DNA from: an uncultured Desulfovibrio sp.
GTDB lineage: Bacteria; Desulfobacterota; Desulfovibrionia; Desulfovibrionales; Desulfovibrionaceae
Length of the DNA stretch: 64,000 nucleotides
Assembly: GCF_902477725.1 (NCBI RefSeq)
Contig: NZ_CABSIF010000001.1
Location: 304,408-368,407 of the forward strand
Reading direction: 5' to 3'
Below the pieces are notes generated by a model. It saw nothing but the letters and a program-made list of their open reading frames with translations. It made no database searches and had not been told where the DNA came from. Position numbers and translations under genes: made by a program. This document shows positions 17,556 through 25,248 of the stretch, one piece after another. Position 1 is the stretch's first letter; every line of letters begins with the position of its first letter.

Positions 17556-18830
17556 TTATTTCGGCTCGATAACTTCCCTGCCACCCATGTAGGGAACCAG
17601 CACCTTGGGCAGCACAAGGCTGCCGTCCTTTTGCTGACAGTTTTCAAGGATGGCGGCAATGGTGCGGCCCGTGGGCAGGCCGGAGCCGTTGAGCGTGTGC
17701 AAAAACATGGCCTTGCCGCCCTTGGGCTTGAAGCGGATATCAGCCCGGCGGGCCTGAAAATCCGTGCAATTGGAGCAGGACGAAATTTCGCGGAAGGTCT
17801 TTTGCGTGGGCAGCCACACTTCCACATCATAGGTCTTGGCGGAGCTGAAGCCAATGTCGCCCGTGCAGAGCGTGATGACGCGGTAGGGCAGTTCTAGCAT
17901 TTCCAGCAGGTTGCAGGCATGACCGCGCATGATCTCAAGCTGGTTGAAGCTGTCGTCAGGATGGGCGAAACGCACCATCTCTACCTTGGTAAACTGGTGC
18001 ATGCGGATAAGGCCGCGCGTATCCTTGCCCGCGCTGCCCGCCTCAGAGCGGAAGCAGGGCGTGGCCGCGCAGTAGGCGCGGGGCAGATCGGCCTCGTCCA
18101 GCACTTCGCCAGCGTGCAGGTTGGTCAGCGGCACTTCGGCAGTGGGGATCAGGTAGTATTCCCACTCGCGCAGCTTGAACAGGTCTTCCTCAAACTTGGG
18201 CAACTGGCCCGTGCCAGTCATGCTGGCGCGGTTGACCATGTAGGGTGGGCAGACCTCAATATAGTCTTCAGCCACTGTGTGCTGATCAAGAAAAAAGTTC
18301 ACCAGTGCGCGCTCAAGGCGTGCGCCCCAGTTCAGGGACACCACAAAGCGGCTGCCAGTCAGGCGGGCGGCGCGCTCAAAATCAAGCCCGCCAAGGGCCA
18401 CGCCCAGATCGCCATGCTCGCGCGGCTCAAAATCAAATTCGCGCGGCGTGCCCCAGCGGCGCACCTCCACGTTTTCCGATTCGTCCTTGCCCACTGGCAC
18501 GGCGGCGTCAGGCAGGTTGGGTACGCGCATGAGCCAGGTTTCCACATCGGCCTTGGCCTGGGCGGTTTCAACGTCCAGCTCCTTGATGCGGTCAGAAACG
18601 CCGCTCATTTCGGCCAGCAGGGCCGTGGCATCTTCGCCAGCACGTTTTTTGGCGGCCACTTCGGCAGAGGCCGCGTTGCGGCGGCTCTTGAGGGTTTCCA
18701 CCTCGGTCAGCAGGGCGCGGCGGCGGGCGTCCAGCGCCAGAAATTCATTAACATCCAGATCCGAATGCCTGTCGGTCAAAGCCTTGGCCAGCACTTCGGG
18801 CTGTTTTTGCACCAGTTTGAGGTCAATCAT
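17556..18830 (-). CDS. serS: Seryl-tRNA synthetase
   Basis: A 424-residue class II aminoacyl-tRNA synthetase. The N-terminal tRNA-binding coiled-coil arm spans about residues 30-100 (LKSRRNAASAEVAAKKRAG...). Class II motif 2 is ACFRSEAGSAGKDTRGLIRMHQF with the FTKVEM extension, and motif 3 is LNGSGLPTGRTIAAILEN. Length is normal. The ATG at 18830 starts MIDLKLVQ, as in other SerRS, after an AGGAG site; the frame is open further upstream but not conserved. It charges tRNA-Ser and also the tRNA for selenocysteine if that is used. Confidence 0.97.
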   Translation of the reverse strand: MIDLKLVQKQPEVLAKALTDRHSDLDVNEFLALDARRRALLTEVETLKSRRNAASAEVAAKKRAGEDATALLAEMSGVSDRIKELDVETAQAKADVETWLMRVPNLPDAAVPVGKDESENVEVRRWGTPREFDFEPREHGDLGVALGGLDFERAARLTGSRFVVSLNWGARLERALVNFFLDQHTVAEDYIEVCPPYMVNRASMTGTGQLPKFEEDLFKLREWEYYLIPTAEVPLTNLHAGEVLDEADLPRAYCAATPCFRSEAGSAGKDTRGLIRMHQFTKVEMVRFAHPDDSFNQLEIMRGHACNLLEMLELPYRVITLCTGDIGFSSAKTYDVEVWLPTQKTFREISSCSNCTDFQARRADIRFKPKGGKAMFLHTLNGSGLPTGRTIAAILENCQQKDGSLVLPKVLVPYMGGREVIEPK

Positions 18831-19068
18831 AGCCGCTCCTGAAAAAACGCGCACCGCGCGGGATATAGCAGAATCTGCTCCACATGAGGATGGGGAGCGC
18901 AACAGACAGGCTGTAGCATGCTGGGCCGCTGCCTGCAAGGCGGCTGCATGCGGCCTGTATCTGACAATCCGGGGCAGGCAGACCTGCAAACCTTGCAAAA
19001 GGCAAATTTTGCGTATACGTAGTAACGAGTATTCTGGAGATTTTCTATACAAGTTACGTGAGGCCGTC

Positions 19069-19653
19069 ATGAAACATTTACGCATTGTTCTTTGTATATC
19101 CCTGCTGGCGTTGCTTGCAGCCTGCGGGCCGAGCAACAATGTTCGACTCTTGCCGCCGCCCGCTCTGGACGCTTCGGTGCTTCCTTCTCCCAACGCACCC
19201 CGTGTGACCGTTGTGATGTTTGAAGACAAACGCATGGATCAGACCGTCATCGGCACCCGCCGCGACAGCAGCGCGTTTGTCACCACCGACAATGTCGCCC
19301 AGTGGATCAGCAAGGCTCTGGCCGATGAACTTGCGCGCAACGGCATGCAGGTTTCCTATTCCATCAGCGTGAACGAAGCGCGCAAGGGCAACCCCGACTT
19401 TATGGTTACTGGCCAGGTCGATGAAGCCAATATCCGCGAAACGTCCACCACCGACATGTCCACATCGCTGCGCGCAAACTACGTGCTTGCCAACCGGCAG
19501 GCGCGCATCCTGCGTGAATCGCTCAACGCGTCACAGTCGCGCACCGGCCTGCCCTCAGGGAGCGCTGCCGACAACCTGATGCTGGAAACTCTGCGCGACC
19601 TGGTCAAGCCCATGGCGCACAAGATTGTCCAGACCATCGAGGCAAAAAAATAA
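19069..19653 (+). CDS. Lipoprotein, YajG-like
   Basis: A 194-residue lipoprotein. The signal sequence ends in the lipobox LLAAC (Cys 20). After it comes a Pro-rich linker and a domain starting VTVVMFEDKRMDQTVIGTRRD, then ITKAL-type helix (VAQWISKALADELARNGMQV) and a strand-rich part (FMVTGQVDEANI). This layout resembles the uncharacterised YajG lipoproteins. It would be anchored in the inner or outer membrane; Gly at position +2 favours the outer membrane by general rules. The next gene starts 4 bp after its stop, so it heads a three-gene cluster. Confidence 0.8.
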   Translation: MKHLRIVLCISLLALLAACGPSNNVRLLPPPALDASVLPSPNAPRVTVVMFEDKRMDQTVIGTRRDSSAFVTTDNVAQWISKALADELARNGMQVSYSISVNEARKGNPDFMVTGQVDEANIRETSTTDMSTSLRANYVLANRQARILRESLNASQSRTGLPSGSAADNLMLETLRDLVKPMAHKIVQTIEAKK

Positions 19654-19657
19654 GCCC

Positions 19658-21112
19658 ATGCGGGCCTTGCGTACATTGTTTTCCAGCTTGCCCCTGGCGG
19701 CACTGCTGGGAACTTTTGCCCTGCCGCCGGTCCTGCTGACCGGCGGTGCGGCATGCGCAGCAGAACACGCGCCCGGCCCTCCGACGGCAGTCTCTGCCGC
19801 TGACAAACCAGCAACGGCGGGTAAGGGTACCAACGGCAATACGGCTGACAACAACCAAGCCGAAAGCGCCAGCCCCTCGTCTCCCGCGCCTGATCCGCTC
19901 TCGCCTTTGGAAAACGGCCCATCTGCTTCCAGACCAGGCCCCCTCCCCCTGCCATCGCCCGTTCTTCGCAGCGCACACTGCCCCGCCGCTCCACTGCCCC
20001 CGCATGCCCAAAGGCTGTGCGCGGAAGCCGCCGCCCTTCTGGATACCCTGCACACTGCCGCAGCAGCCCTGCCCAACAGACGCGACATCCGCATGGGCAT
20101 CACCGATTTCAACGAATACACGGCGCTGGCCGCAGAACTGTACACCCCGCTGACAGAGGTTGACCATGCAGTCGCTGGTGGGGATTCCGGCGCGCAAAGC
20201 ATCACAGTCACCTTGCTGGCCCGGCCCGACGCGGCGGAAACACTGCTGCGGCTACTGCGCAATCCTGATGCCCTGAAAGTGCGGCGTTTGCTGCTGGCAG
20301 ACCTGATGGCCGCAACGGCAAACGCCCGGCAGGTCGCTCAGGAGGTCGCCGCCGCCGATGCCTTGCCTGGAGCGGGCGGCTCCGGCGATGCGTCCCCGGG
20401 TTCTGGCGGTACATGGTATATTGCCAAGGCGACACTGCCGGGGCAGTTGACCCAGCACCCTCCCATGCCGACCCCCGAGGGCATTGCACGGGAGACGGCG
20501 CAACAGCAGGCGAGGCAGAAAGCTGACGCCTTGGCAGACACACTTGCCGCTGCCATTGCGGCTCTGGATACCTTGCGCCTTTCGCCCGAGGGTTGGCTGA
20601 CCTCGGCAGAATCTCTGGCAGTCCTTGAAAAATCTGCCGTCAATCTGCCGCAGAGCGCCGCAACCCAGCTACTTCTGAGCGAGGCTCTTTTGCAGGCGGG
20701 CATGCCGCAGCGCAGTATCACTTCCTGCACTGCCGCACTGGAACTTGCCCCCGGCCTTGGGCGCGCGCGGTACATCCGCGCACTTGCCCACTGGCGCTTG
20801 CAGCAACTGGCCCTTGCCGAAGATGACCTGAGCGCCGTGCTGGAAGCAACAACGGATGAATTTCCCCACACTTCAGATAAAGTCCGGCTTTTGCGGGCGC
20901 GCGGCGCGTTGCGCATGCTGCGCAGCAACGAATCCGGCATGTGCGATGATCTGGCCGCCGCCTGCGCTCTGGGCGACTGCGAAGGCCTTGCCGCCGCCCG
21001 TGGGCAGCAGATGTGCCTTACACCTTCAAGGCAAGAGGGAGGCCAGCCCGCTGTTGATGCCGTCACGCCCCAACTGCCCGTCAAGGCTGGCGACACGGCC
21101 GAAAAACCATGA
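19658..21112 (+). CDS. Exported TPR-like protein of unknown function
   Basis: A 484-residue exported protein. A signal peptide (ends near GGAACAAE) is followed by a long low-complexity Ala/Pro/Ser region up to about residue 110. The body is helical and Ala-rich. The C-terminal part (about 330-440) looks like tetratricopeptide repeats: QLLLSEALLQAGMPQRSITSCTAALELAPGLGRARYIRALAHWRLQQLALAEDDLSAVLEA. The end has several cysteines (CDDLAAACALGDCEG). I do not recognise a named family. It is coupled to a lipoprotein upstream and a small protein downstream (4-bp overlap), suggesting an envelope function shared by all three. Confidence 0.75.
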   Translation: MRALRTLFSSLPLAALLGTFALPPVLLTGGAACAAEHAPGPPTAVSAADKPATAGKGTNGNTADNNQAESASPSSPAPDPLSPLENGPSASRPGPLPLPSPVLRSAHCPAAPLPPHAQRLCAEAAALLDTLHTAAAALPNRRDIRMGITDFNEYTALAAELYTPLTEVDHAVAGGDSGAQSITVTLLARPDAAETLLRLLRNPDALKVRRLLLADLMAATANARQVAQEVAAADALPGAGGSGDASPGSGGTWYIAKATLPGQLTQHPPMPTPEGIARETAQQQARQKADALADTLAAAIAALDTLRLSPEGWLTSAESLAVLEKSAVNLPQSAATQLLLSEALLQAGMPQRSITSCTAALELAPGLGRARYIRALAHWRLQQLALAEDDLSAVLEATTDEFPHTSDKVRLLRARGALRMLRSNESGMCDDLAAACALGDCEGLAAARGQQMCLTPSRQEGGQPAVDAVTPQLPVKAGDTAEKP

Positions 21113-21453
21113 GCCGATCCCCTCTGCTTAAGGTTTACGGGCATGTGTATCCTGTAAACGATGATTTTTACGCGGCCCTGAAACAGGCCTGCGCCGGTGC
21201 CATGCCGGATGAAGATGACGTGCCTGTTCTTGAGCGTGACGGCGATATGGCCCGCATTTCCTTTGAAGGCATGTACTTTCCCGTAGATGAAGTACTGGCG
21301 GCACTTGAGAAACATATATGCCCGGAACATAAGGGAAAGCTCGACGTGCTTGATATGGAGGGCTGGCGGCTTAATCGCCACTCCTTCAACTGCGGACGTA
21401 TTGAAAGCCACAGCGCTCCGCTGAACAATGTTCTGGATTACTCCGGCCATTGA
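21109..21453 (+). CDS. Conserved hypothetical small protein
   Basis: A 114-residue soluble protein whose ATG overlaps the previous stop (ATGA), a sign of translational coupling. It has no signal peptide. It is acidic, with VYGHVYPVNDDFYAAL at the start, DGDMARISFEGMYFPVDEVLAALEKHICPEHKGKLDVLDMEGWRLNRHSF in the middle, and two cysteines. I do not recognise the family. The FEGMYFPVDEVLAALE part could be a short alpha-beta domain. Confidence 0.72.
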   Translation: MSRSPLLKVYGHVYPVNDDFYAALKQACAGAMPDEDDVPVLERDGDMARISFEGMYFPVDEVLAALEKHICPEHKGKLDVLDMEGWRLNRHSFNCGRIESHSAPLNNVLDYSGH

Positions 21454-21816
21454 TTTCAGAATTTTGCCCTGCCTGCCTGAATTTCGTCATATTGCGCAGA
21501 GGCATCCCGCGCTTGCGCCGCTATTCTAAAATGTGATTTAATCACATTTTGCTCTCGAATTTCCGCGCCAAAGAATTATGGTTTTCATATTTTTTTGTTT
21601 GCGCCCTCCCTTTGCTCCCATAATCACAACCATTGTGCCCGCCGGATATTTGGCATCTTCGATATTTCTTTGGCACTCGCCTTTCTGTCCGAAATCTCTG
21701 GCGAAATGGTTCCCTTCTATATATTCTGGCGTTGAAATCGACAGAGTCTTTGCCGCAGTTCCGCGCAGCAGGGACAATGCCCCTGAACCAGGCAGGGCGG
21801 CAAGGGAGGGGGAACC
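21454..21816. other. Intergenic region before the PAS-GGDEF gene
   Basis: This 363-bp AT-rich stretch has no convincing gene. It holds a 23-bp perfect palindrome (see 21528-21550) and ends with a strong ribosome site for the next gene. Short frames here have no ribosome site or codon bias. Confidence 0.6.
21528..21550. promoter_or_regulatory. Candidate CRP/FNR-family operator palindrome
   Basis: Arms AAAATGTGAT (21528-21537) and ATCACATTTT (21541-21550) are perfectly complementary around TTA. The core TGTGA-N5-TCACA resembles CRP/FNR-family sites, though the usual spacer is six. It could also fold as a hairpin. Confidence 0.5.
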
Positions 21817-23085
21817 GTGTCGATGCAAAAAAACACCAAGGAATCATTTTGCTGGGGCGTTGACCCTGATCTGGTCTATGGCCATGTGGATGCGGCAAAG
21901 GAGCGATTGCTGGAATTGCCAGTGGGGTCACTCGCGGGCAAATCTCTGGCTCACTGCATGCACCCGGATGACGCCGCCATGCTCCGCCGCGCCCTTGCTT
22001 CTGCCGAAACCATGGCGCTCACAGGCTGTACCGTGCGCTATGTGTGTCCCAGAGGCACACACACGGTTACCAGCCTGAACATAAGGCCCCTGTACAGTGC
22101 CAGCGGCGCACTTCTTGGCTTTGAGGGCGAAGAACACAACATAGGCTCTGTAGATATGCGCGGAGATTTCGCGCCCATTTTTGAGGAGGTGTTTGCGCAT
22201 GATTTCATGGCGCTCTGCATCGTCAACAGGGATGGGCAGCTGCTGGCGGTCAACGCGCAGTACGCCATTATTGCGAACAAGCCCGCCAACGCTCTGGTGC
22301 GTTCCCACATTCTTGAAGTGGGCATTCCTTTCGTTGACGTGGTGGACGAGGCTTTCAGGATACTCCCTTCTGGCGAAGCCATTGCCGAGCAGGAGATCAT
22401 CTGGGACAGCAAGGACTATGTCATGTCCATCTACGCCCTGCCCGATGCCTGCGGCGAGATCCGGTCCATCTGTGTGTCGCTGCGCGACATAAGTCTGCGC
22501 AAGGGGCTGGAGCGCCGGCTGGAGGCCGCCAATCGCCAACTGGAAGAGATGAATCTCAAGGATTACCTGACAGGCGTGTTCAACCGCCGCCATTTTGATG
22601 AATCCCTGCAAAGGGAAGTGGCGCGCCTTGCGCGGGAAGGCGGCGAGATGTGCGTTGGCATGGTCGATGTGGACAAATTCAAGCTATACAACGATGCCTA
22701 TGGGCACCTTGCTGGGGACGACTGCCTTGCCCGTGCGGCAAAGGCCATGAGCGGCGCGCTTTTCAGGCCTGGTGATGCACTGTTCCGCTACGGCGGCGAA
22801 GAATTCGCCATCATCATGCCCCAGACAGGCAAGGAAAGCGCCACAATGGTTGCCGAGCGCGTGCGCGAAGCCATCAGCGCACTGCGCATCCCCCACTGCC
22901 AAAGCGCCCTTGGGCATGTGACCATCAGCATAGGCGTTGCGGCGCTCGATGCAGCCTGCGCCCAGTCAGGACACACGGCCTGCGAAAAACTCATCAGAGT
23001 AGCGGACAAAGCCCTGTACGTAGCTAAAAACAGCGGGCGCAACAAGGTCGCCTCAGCCGCATGCAGCATTGCTGAAAGCGATTAA
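21817..23085 (+). CDS. PAS-containing diguanylate cyclase
   Basis: A 422-residue cytoplasmic sensor. Two PAS-like regions come first (about 15-110 and 115-225, the second with HDFMALCIVNRDGQLLAVN and VSLRDIS), then a short coiled coil (LERRLEAANRQLEEMN) and a GGDEF domain (about 245-412). The active-site motif is GGEEF at 326-330, and an inhibitory-site RxxD (R317-D320) precedes it at the right distance, so it should make cyclic di-GMP with product feedback. The GTG at 21817 lies 7 bp after GGAGG; an ATG two codons later is also possible. Signal sensed unknown. Confidence 0.92.
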   Translation: MSMQKNTKESFCWGVDPDLVYGHVDAAKERLLELPVGSLAGKSLAHCMHPDDAAMLRRALASAETMALTGCTVRYVCPRGTHTVTSLNIRPLYSASGALLGFEGEEHNIGSVDMRGDFAPIFEEVFAHDFMALCIVNRDGQLLAVNAQYAIIANKPANALVRSHILEVGIPFVDVVDEAFRILPSGEAIAEQEIIWDSKDYVMSIYALPDACGEIRSICVSLRDISLRKGLERRLEAANRQLEEMNLKDYLTGVFNRRHFDESLQREVARLAREGGEMCVGMVDVDKFKLYNDAYGHLAGDDCLARAAKAMSGALFRPGDALFRYGGEEFAIIMPQTGKESATMVAERVREAISALRIPHCQSALGHVTISIGVAALDAACAQSGHTACEKLIRVADKALYVAKNSGRNKVASAACSIAESD

Positions 23086-23095
23086 CGCTGCAAAA

Positions 23096-23126
23096 AAAGC
23101 CCCGCTGGTTTATCCGGCGGGGCTTT
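23096..23126. terminator. Bidirectional terminator
   Basis: AAAGCCCCGC (23096-23105) pairs perfectly with GCGGGGCTTT (23117-23126). It separates the GGDEF gene from the convergent exported-protein gene. Confidence 0.88.
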
Positions 23127-23167
23127 ATGGTTAAGGCAAGCTTGATAAAAGCGCGTTTGGCGCGGAC

Positions 23168-23659
23168 TTATTCCCGCTCAAAAAGCGATTTCTGGATCAG
23201 CGCGTCCGCACGGTCATCGGCCCCGCGCAGGGAATCATACGCCTTTTGCAGGGCATCGGGCCAATCCGCATCGCTCACATCGCTGATAAACAGCAGGGTC
23301 AGGTCGCCCTCAGTGGACACGTCCGCATGGGTCATGCCCCTGCCGGACATGGCCTGGAACGTCCAGCCGCCGCCATCGTCAGCCTTTGAAGGCGCAGTGC
23401 CTTTAAGCCTGGCCGACTGCTTTTCGGAAAACTGTTTGGGCGTCAGATTGCCGGTTTCCGCCTTGGTAAAAATACCAATGGAAAAAAACGAATCCTGCCC
23501 GCAGGAAACGGTTACAATGCTTTCTTTTTCTGTTGCCGAGCACTTGGCGGGCAAGTCTATGCTGAAATGGTTAAATTTTTTTTCCGCAGCGGCAGCCGCC
23601 CCGCACAGGCCCGCCAACAGCACACAGGCCATCAATGAACCCAACAGCGCATATTTCAT
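23168..23659 (-). CDS. Exported protein of unknown function
   Basis: A 163-residue protein with a signal peptide (MKYALLGSLMACVLLAGLCGAAAAAEKK, cleavage near AAA). The mature domain is alpha-beta: FNHFSIDLPAKCSATEKESIVTVSCGQDSFFSIGIFTKAE, with two cysteines that could form a disulfide, then TFQAMSGRGMTHADVSTEGDLTLLFISD. This resembles the general shape of small periplasmic DUF proteins that fold like SRPBCC/profilin domains, but I cannot name a family. The ATG at 23659 has AAGGAG upstream. It stands alone between two terminator-like elements. Confidence 0.72.
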   Translation of the reverse strand: MKYALLGSLMACVLLAGLCGAAAAAEKKFNHFSIDLPAKCSATEKESIVTVSCGQDSFFSIGIFTKAETGNLTPKQFSEKQSARLKGTAPSKADDGGGWTFQAMSGRGMTHADVSTEGDLTLLFISDVSDADWPDALQKAYDSLRGADDRADALIQKSLFERE

Positions 23660-23829
23660 GGACAAGCTCCTTGAAATGTCCGCGCAGTGCGCGGTATTTT
23701 TCGGGCAGAAGTATCGCACAAGCAAGGGCGGCTGTCTAGAACAGCCGCCCGCAATACTCATAACGGATGCGTTTTGTTAGCTATTATTGTCAGAACGCGT
23801 TAGTGCTCGCAATATGGCTAACGCTGCCC

Positions 23830-24915
23830 CTAAAACTGATAAAGAAAGACCGGGCTGCTGGAAGAAAAGCTGCCCAGTGCGCTCAGGTCAACCCCAAGCA
23901 TGGTTTTGAGGCTGCGCGGCAGCCAGCCGCCTTCCTTGGGCCGGGTCACAAGCTTGCGCTCCGCTGGTACGCCGCACTGCTCAGAAAGCCAGGCCAGAGC
24001 CGTCTGCTGCCCGCCCAGTTCGTCCACCAATCCAAGCTGCACGGCCTCCCGCCCGGTAAAAATCTTGCCGCTGGCAAGCGCGGCGGCGCGGGCATGCTCC
24101 ATATGCCGCCCATCGGCTACGATATCCACAAACTGCTGGTGCATGTCATCCAGCACTTTTTTAAAATAATCGCGCTGTTCGGTGCTCAGCGGACGCATGT
24201 AGGAGCCTGCGTCTTTGTAGGGAGCTGTGGTTATGGTCTCTTGCCCCACGCCGATTTTGCCCATAAGGCCCTGCAACTGCGGGATGTCCATGCGTACGCC
24301 AATGGAACCTGTCACGGTAGAGGCATTGGCAAACACGCGCGACCCCGCCATGCTGACCATCAGCCCGCCCGAAGCAGCCAGGGAACCCATGCTGACAGCC
24401 ACGGGCTTTTTTCGGGCCAGCTCGCGCACGGCGCTATAAATTTCCTGCGATGCCGCAGCGCCTCCGCCAGGCGAATCCACGCGCAGCAGCACACCCGCGA
24501 TCATGGGATCGCGCTCCACCTTGCGTATCCACTCAAGGGCAGGTTCCGGGTCCATGATGGGGCCGGAAACAGACACGAGGGCTATGCGCTGGCCGCTCAT
24601 GAGGCCGTTGCTGCCAAGGGCGGCGCCAAATACGCCGACACCTGCCAGCAAAAGTAGTATAATCCCCCAAAAGACGACAGGATGCCGTTTGCGGAACGGA
24701 CGACGCAGCAGATCCTTCCATACGGTTGCCGGTACCTGCGCCAGCGGGCAGGCGCAGGACTGTCCCCCAGATGGCGATGCGGATGACGCAGCGGATGAAG
24801 ACGCGGGAGTAGCCGCAGGAATGGCAGCGGACGTGGCTTCAGCATGACCAGCTTCGCTGGCGGCAGACATGGACAGGGGTTGATCTGTATTCAATGAAAA
24901 TTCCTGATTGCTCAT
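23830..24915 (-). CDS. sppA: Signal peptide peptidase SppA, short form
   Basis: A 361-residue inner-membrane serine protease of the S49 family that degrades cleaved signal peptides. After a low-complexity cytoplasmic N-terminus (about 1-75, Ala/Ser rich) there is one membrane helix (about 78-100, VVFWGIILLLLAGVGVFGAAL) and a single S49 domain: RVDSPGGGAAASQEIY, VAVSMGSLAASGGLMVSMAG with the likely catalytic Ser, TGSIGVRMDIPQL, and APYKDAGS with the likely general-base Lys. The single-domain length matches Bacillus-type SppA rather than the doubled E. coli form. The long N-terminal extension is unusual. Confidence 0.9.
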   Translation of the reverse strand: MSNQEFSLNTDQPLSMSAASEAGHAEATSAAIPAATPASSSAASSASPSGGQSCACPLAQVPATVWKDLLRRPFRKRHPVVFWGIILLLLAGVGVFGAALGSNGLMSGQRIALVSVSGPIMDPEPALEWIRKVERDPMIAGVLLRVDSPGGGAAASQEIYSAVRELARKKPVAVSMGSLAASGGLMVSMAGSRVFANASTVTGSIGVRMDIPQLQGLMGKIGVGQETITTAPYKDAGSYMRPLSTEQRDYFKKVLDDMHQQFVDIVADGRHMEHARAAALASGKIFTGREAVQLGLVDELGGQQTALAWLSEQCGVPAERKLVTRPKEGGWLPRSLKTMLGVDLSALGSFSSSSPVFLYQF

Positions 24916-25248
24916 AACGCTCTTTGACCTGACTGTAGTTGTGATGGGCCTTGGCCCGATGGTGGGAAAATTCGCAGGCTGACGGCGCTATCGGCGGGGA
25001 TGGCCGCATGGCCTGTTCAATGGCTTGGGAAATATTTTATGGCAAGGGGCTGGGCACACGGTTGGGCTGACGGCAGAGACCGGAGACTGGCGCGGAGCGG
25101 GATTATTCACGCAGGTTCGTACGGCGGCAAGCTATTTGCATGGTTCATGGCGCGCATGACTGCCCAGGGGAGCCTGTACTTTTCAGGCTCAGCCTGATGA
25201 TCTGTTGCACTGGCGCGCCCCGCAAGGTGCAGGGCGCGCCTTTTATTC
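24916..25248. other. Intergenic region with plus-strand hairpins
   Basis: This 333-bp region between sppA and the acyl-CoA synthetase has no supported protein gene. It contains a GAGCCTG/CAGGCTC hairpin (25170-25190) and a strong plus-strand terminator (25212-25244), although the annotated neighbours are both on the minus strand. Confidence 0.5.
25212..25244 (+). terminator. Plus-strand intrinsic terminator
   Basis: GGCGCGCCC (25212-25220) pairs with GGGCGCGCC (25232-25240), followed by TTTTA. The T-run is on the plus strand only, so it would end a plus-strand RNA that has no visible gene; it may also work as a weak minus-strand terminator. Confidence 0.65.

Noticed and set aside
23797..23824. 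GCGTTAG/CTAACGC hairpin after sppA
   Set aside because: It has a 14-base loop and no T-run, so it was not called a terminator.
25000..25197. A 65-codon plus-strand frame in the sppA/acyl-CoA synthetase gap
   Set aside because: No ribosome site and an odd repeated composition; kept only as part of the possible small RNA.
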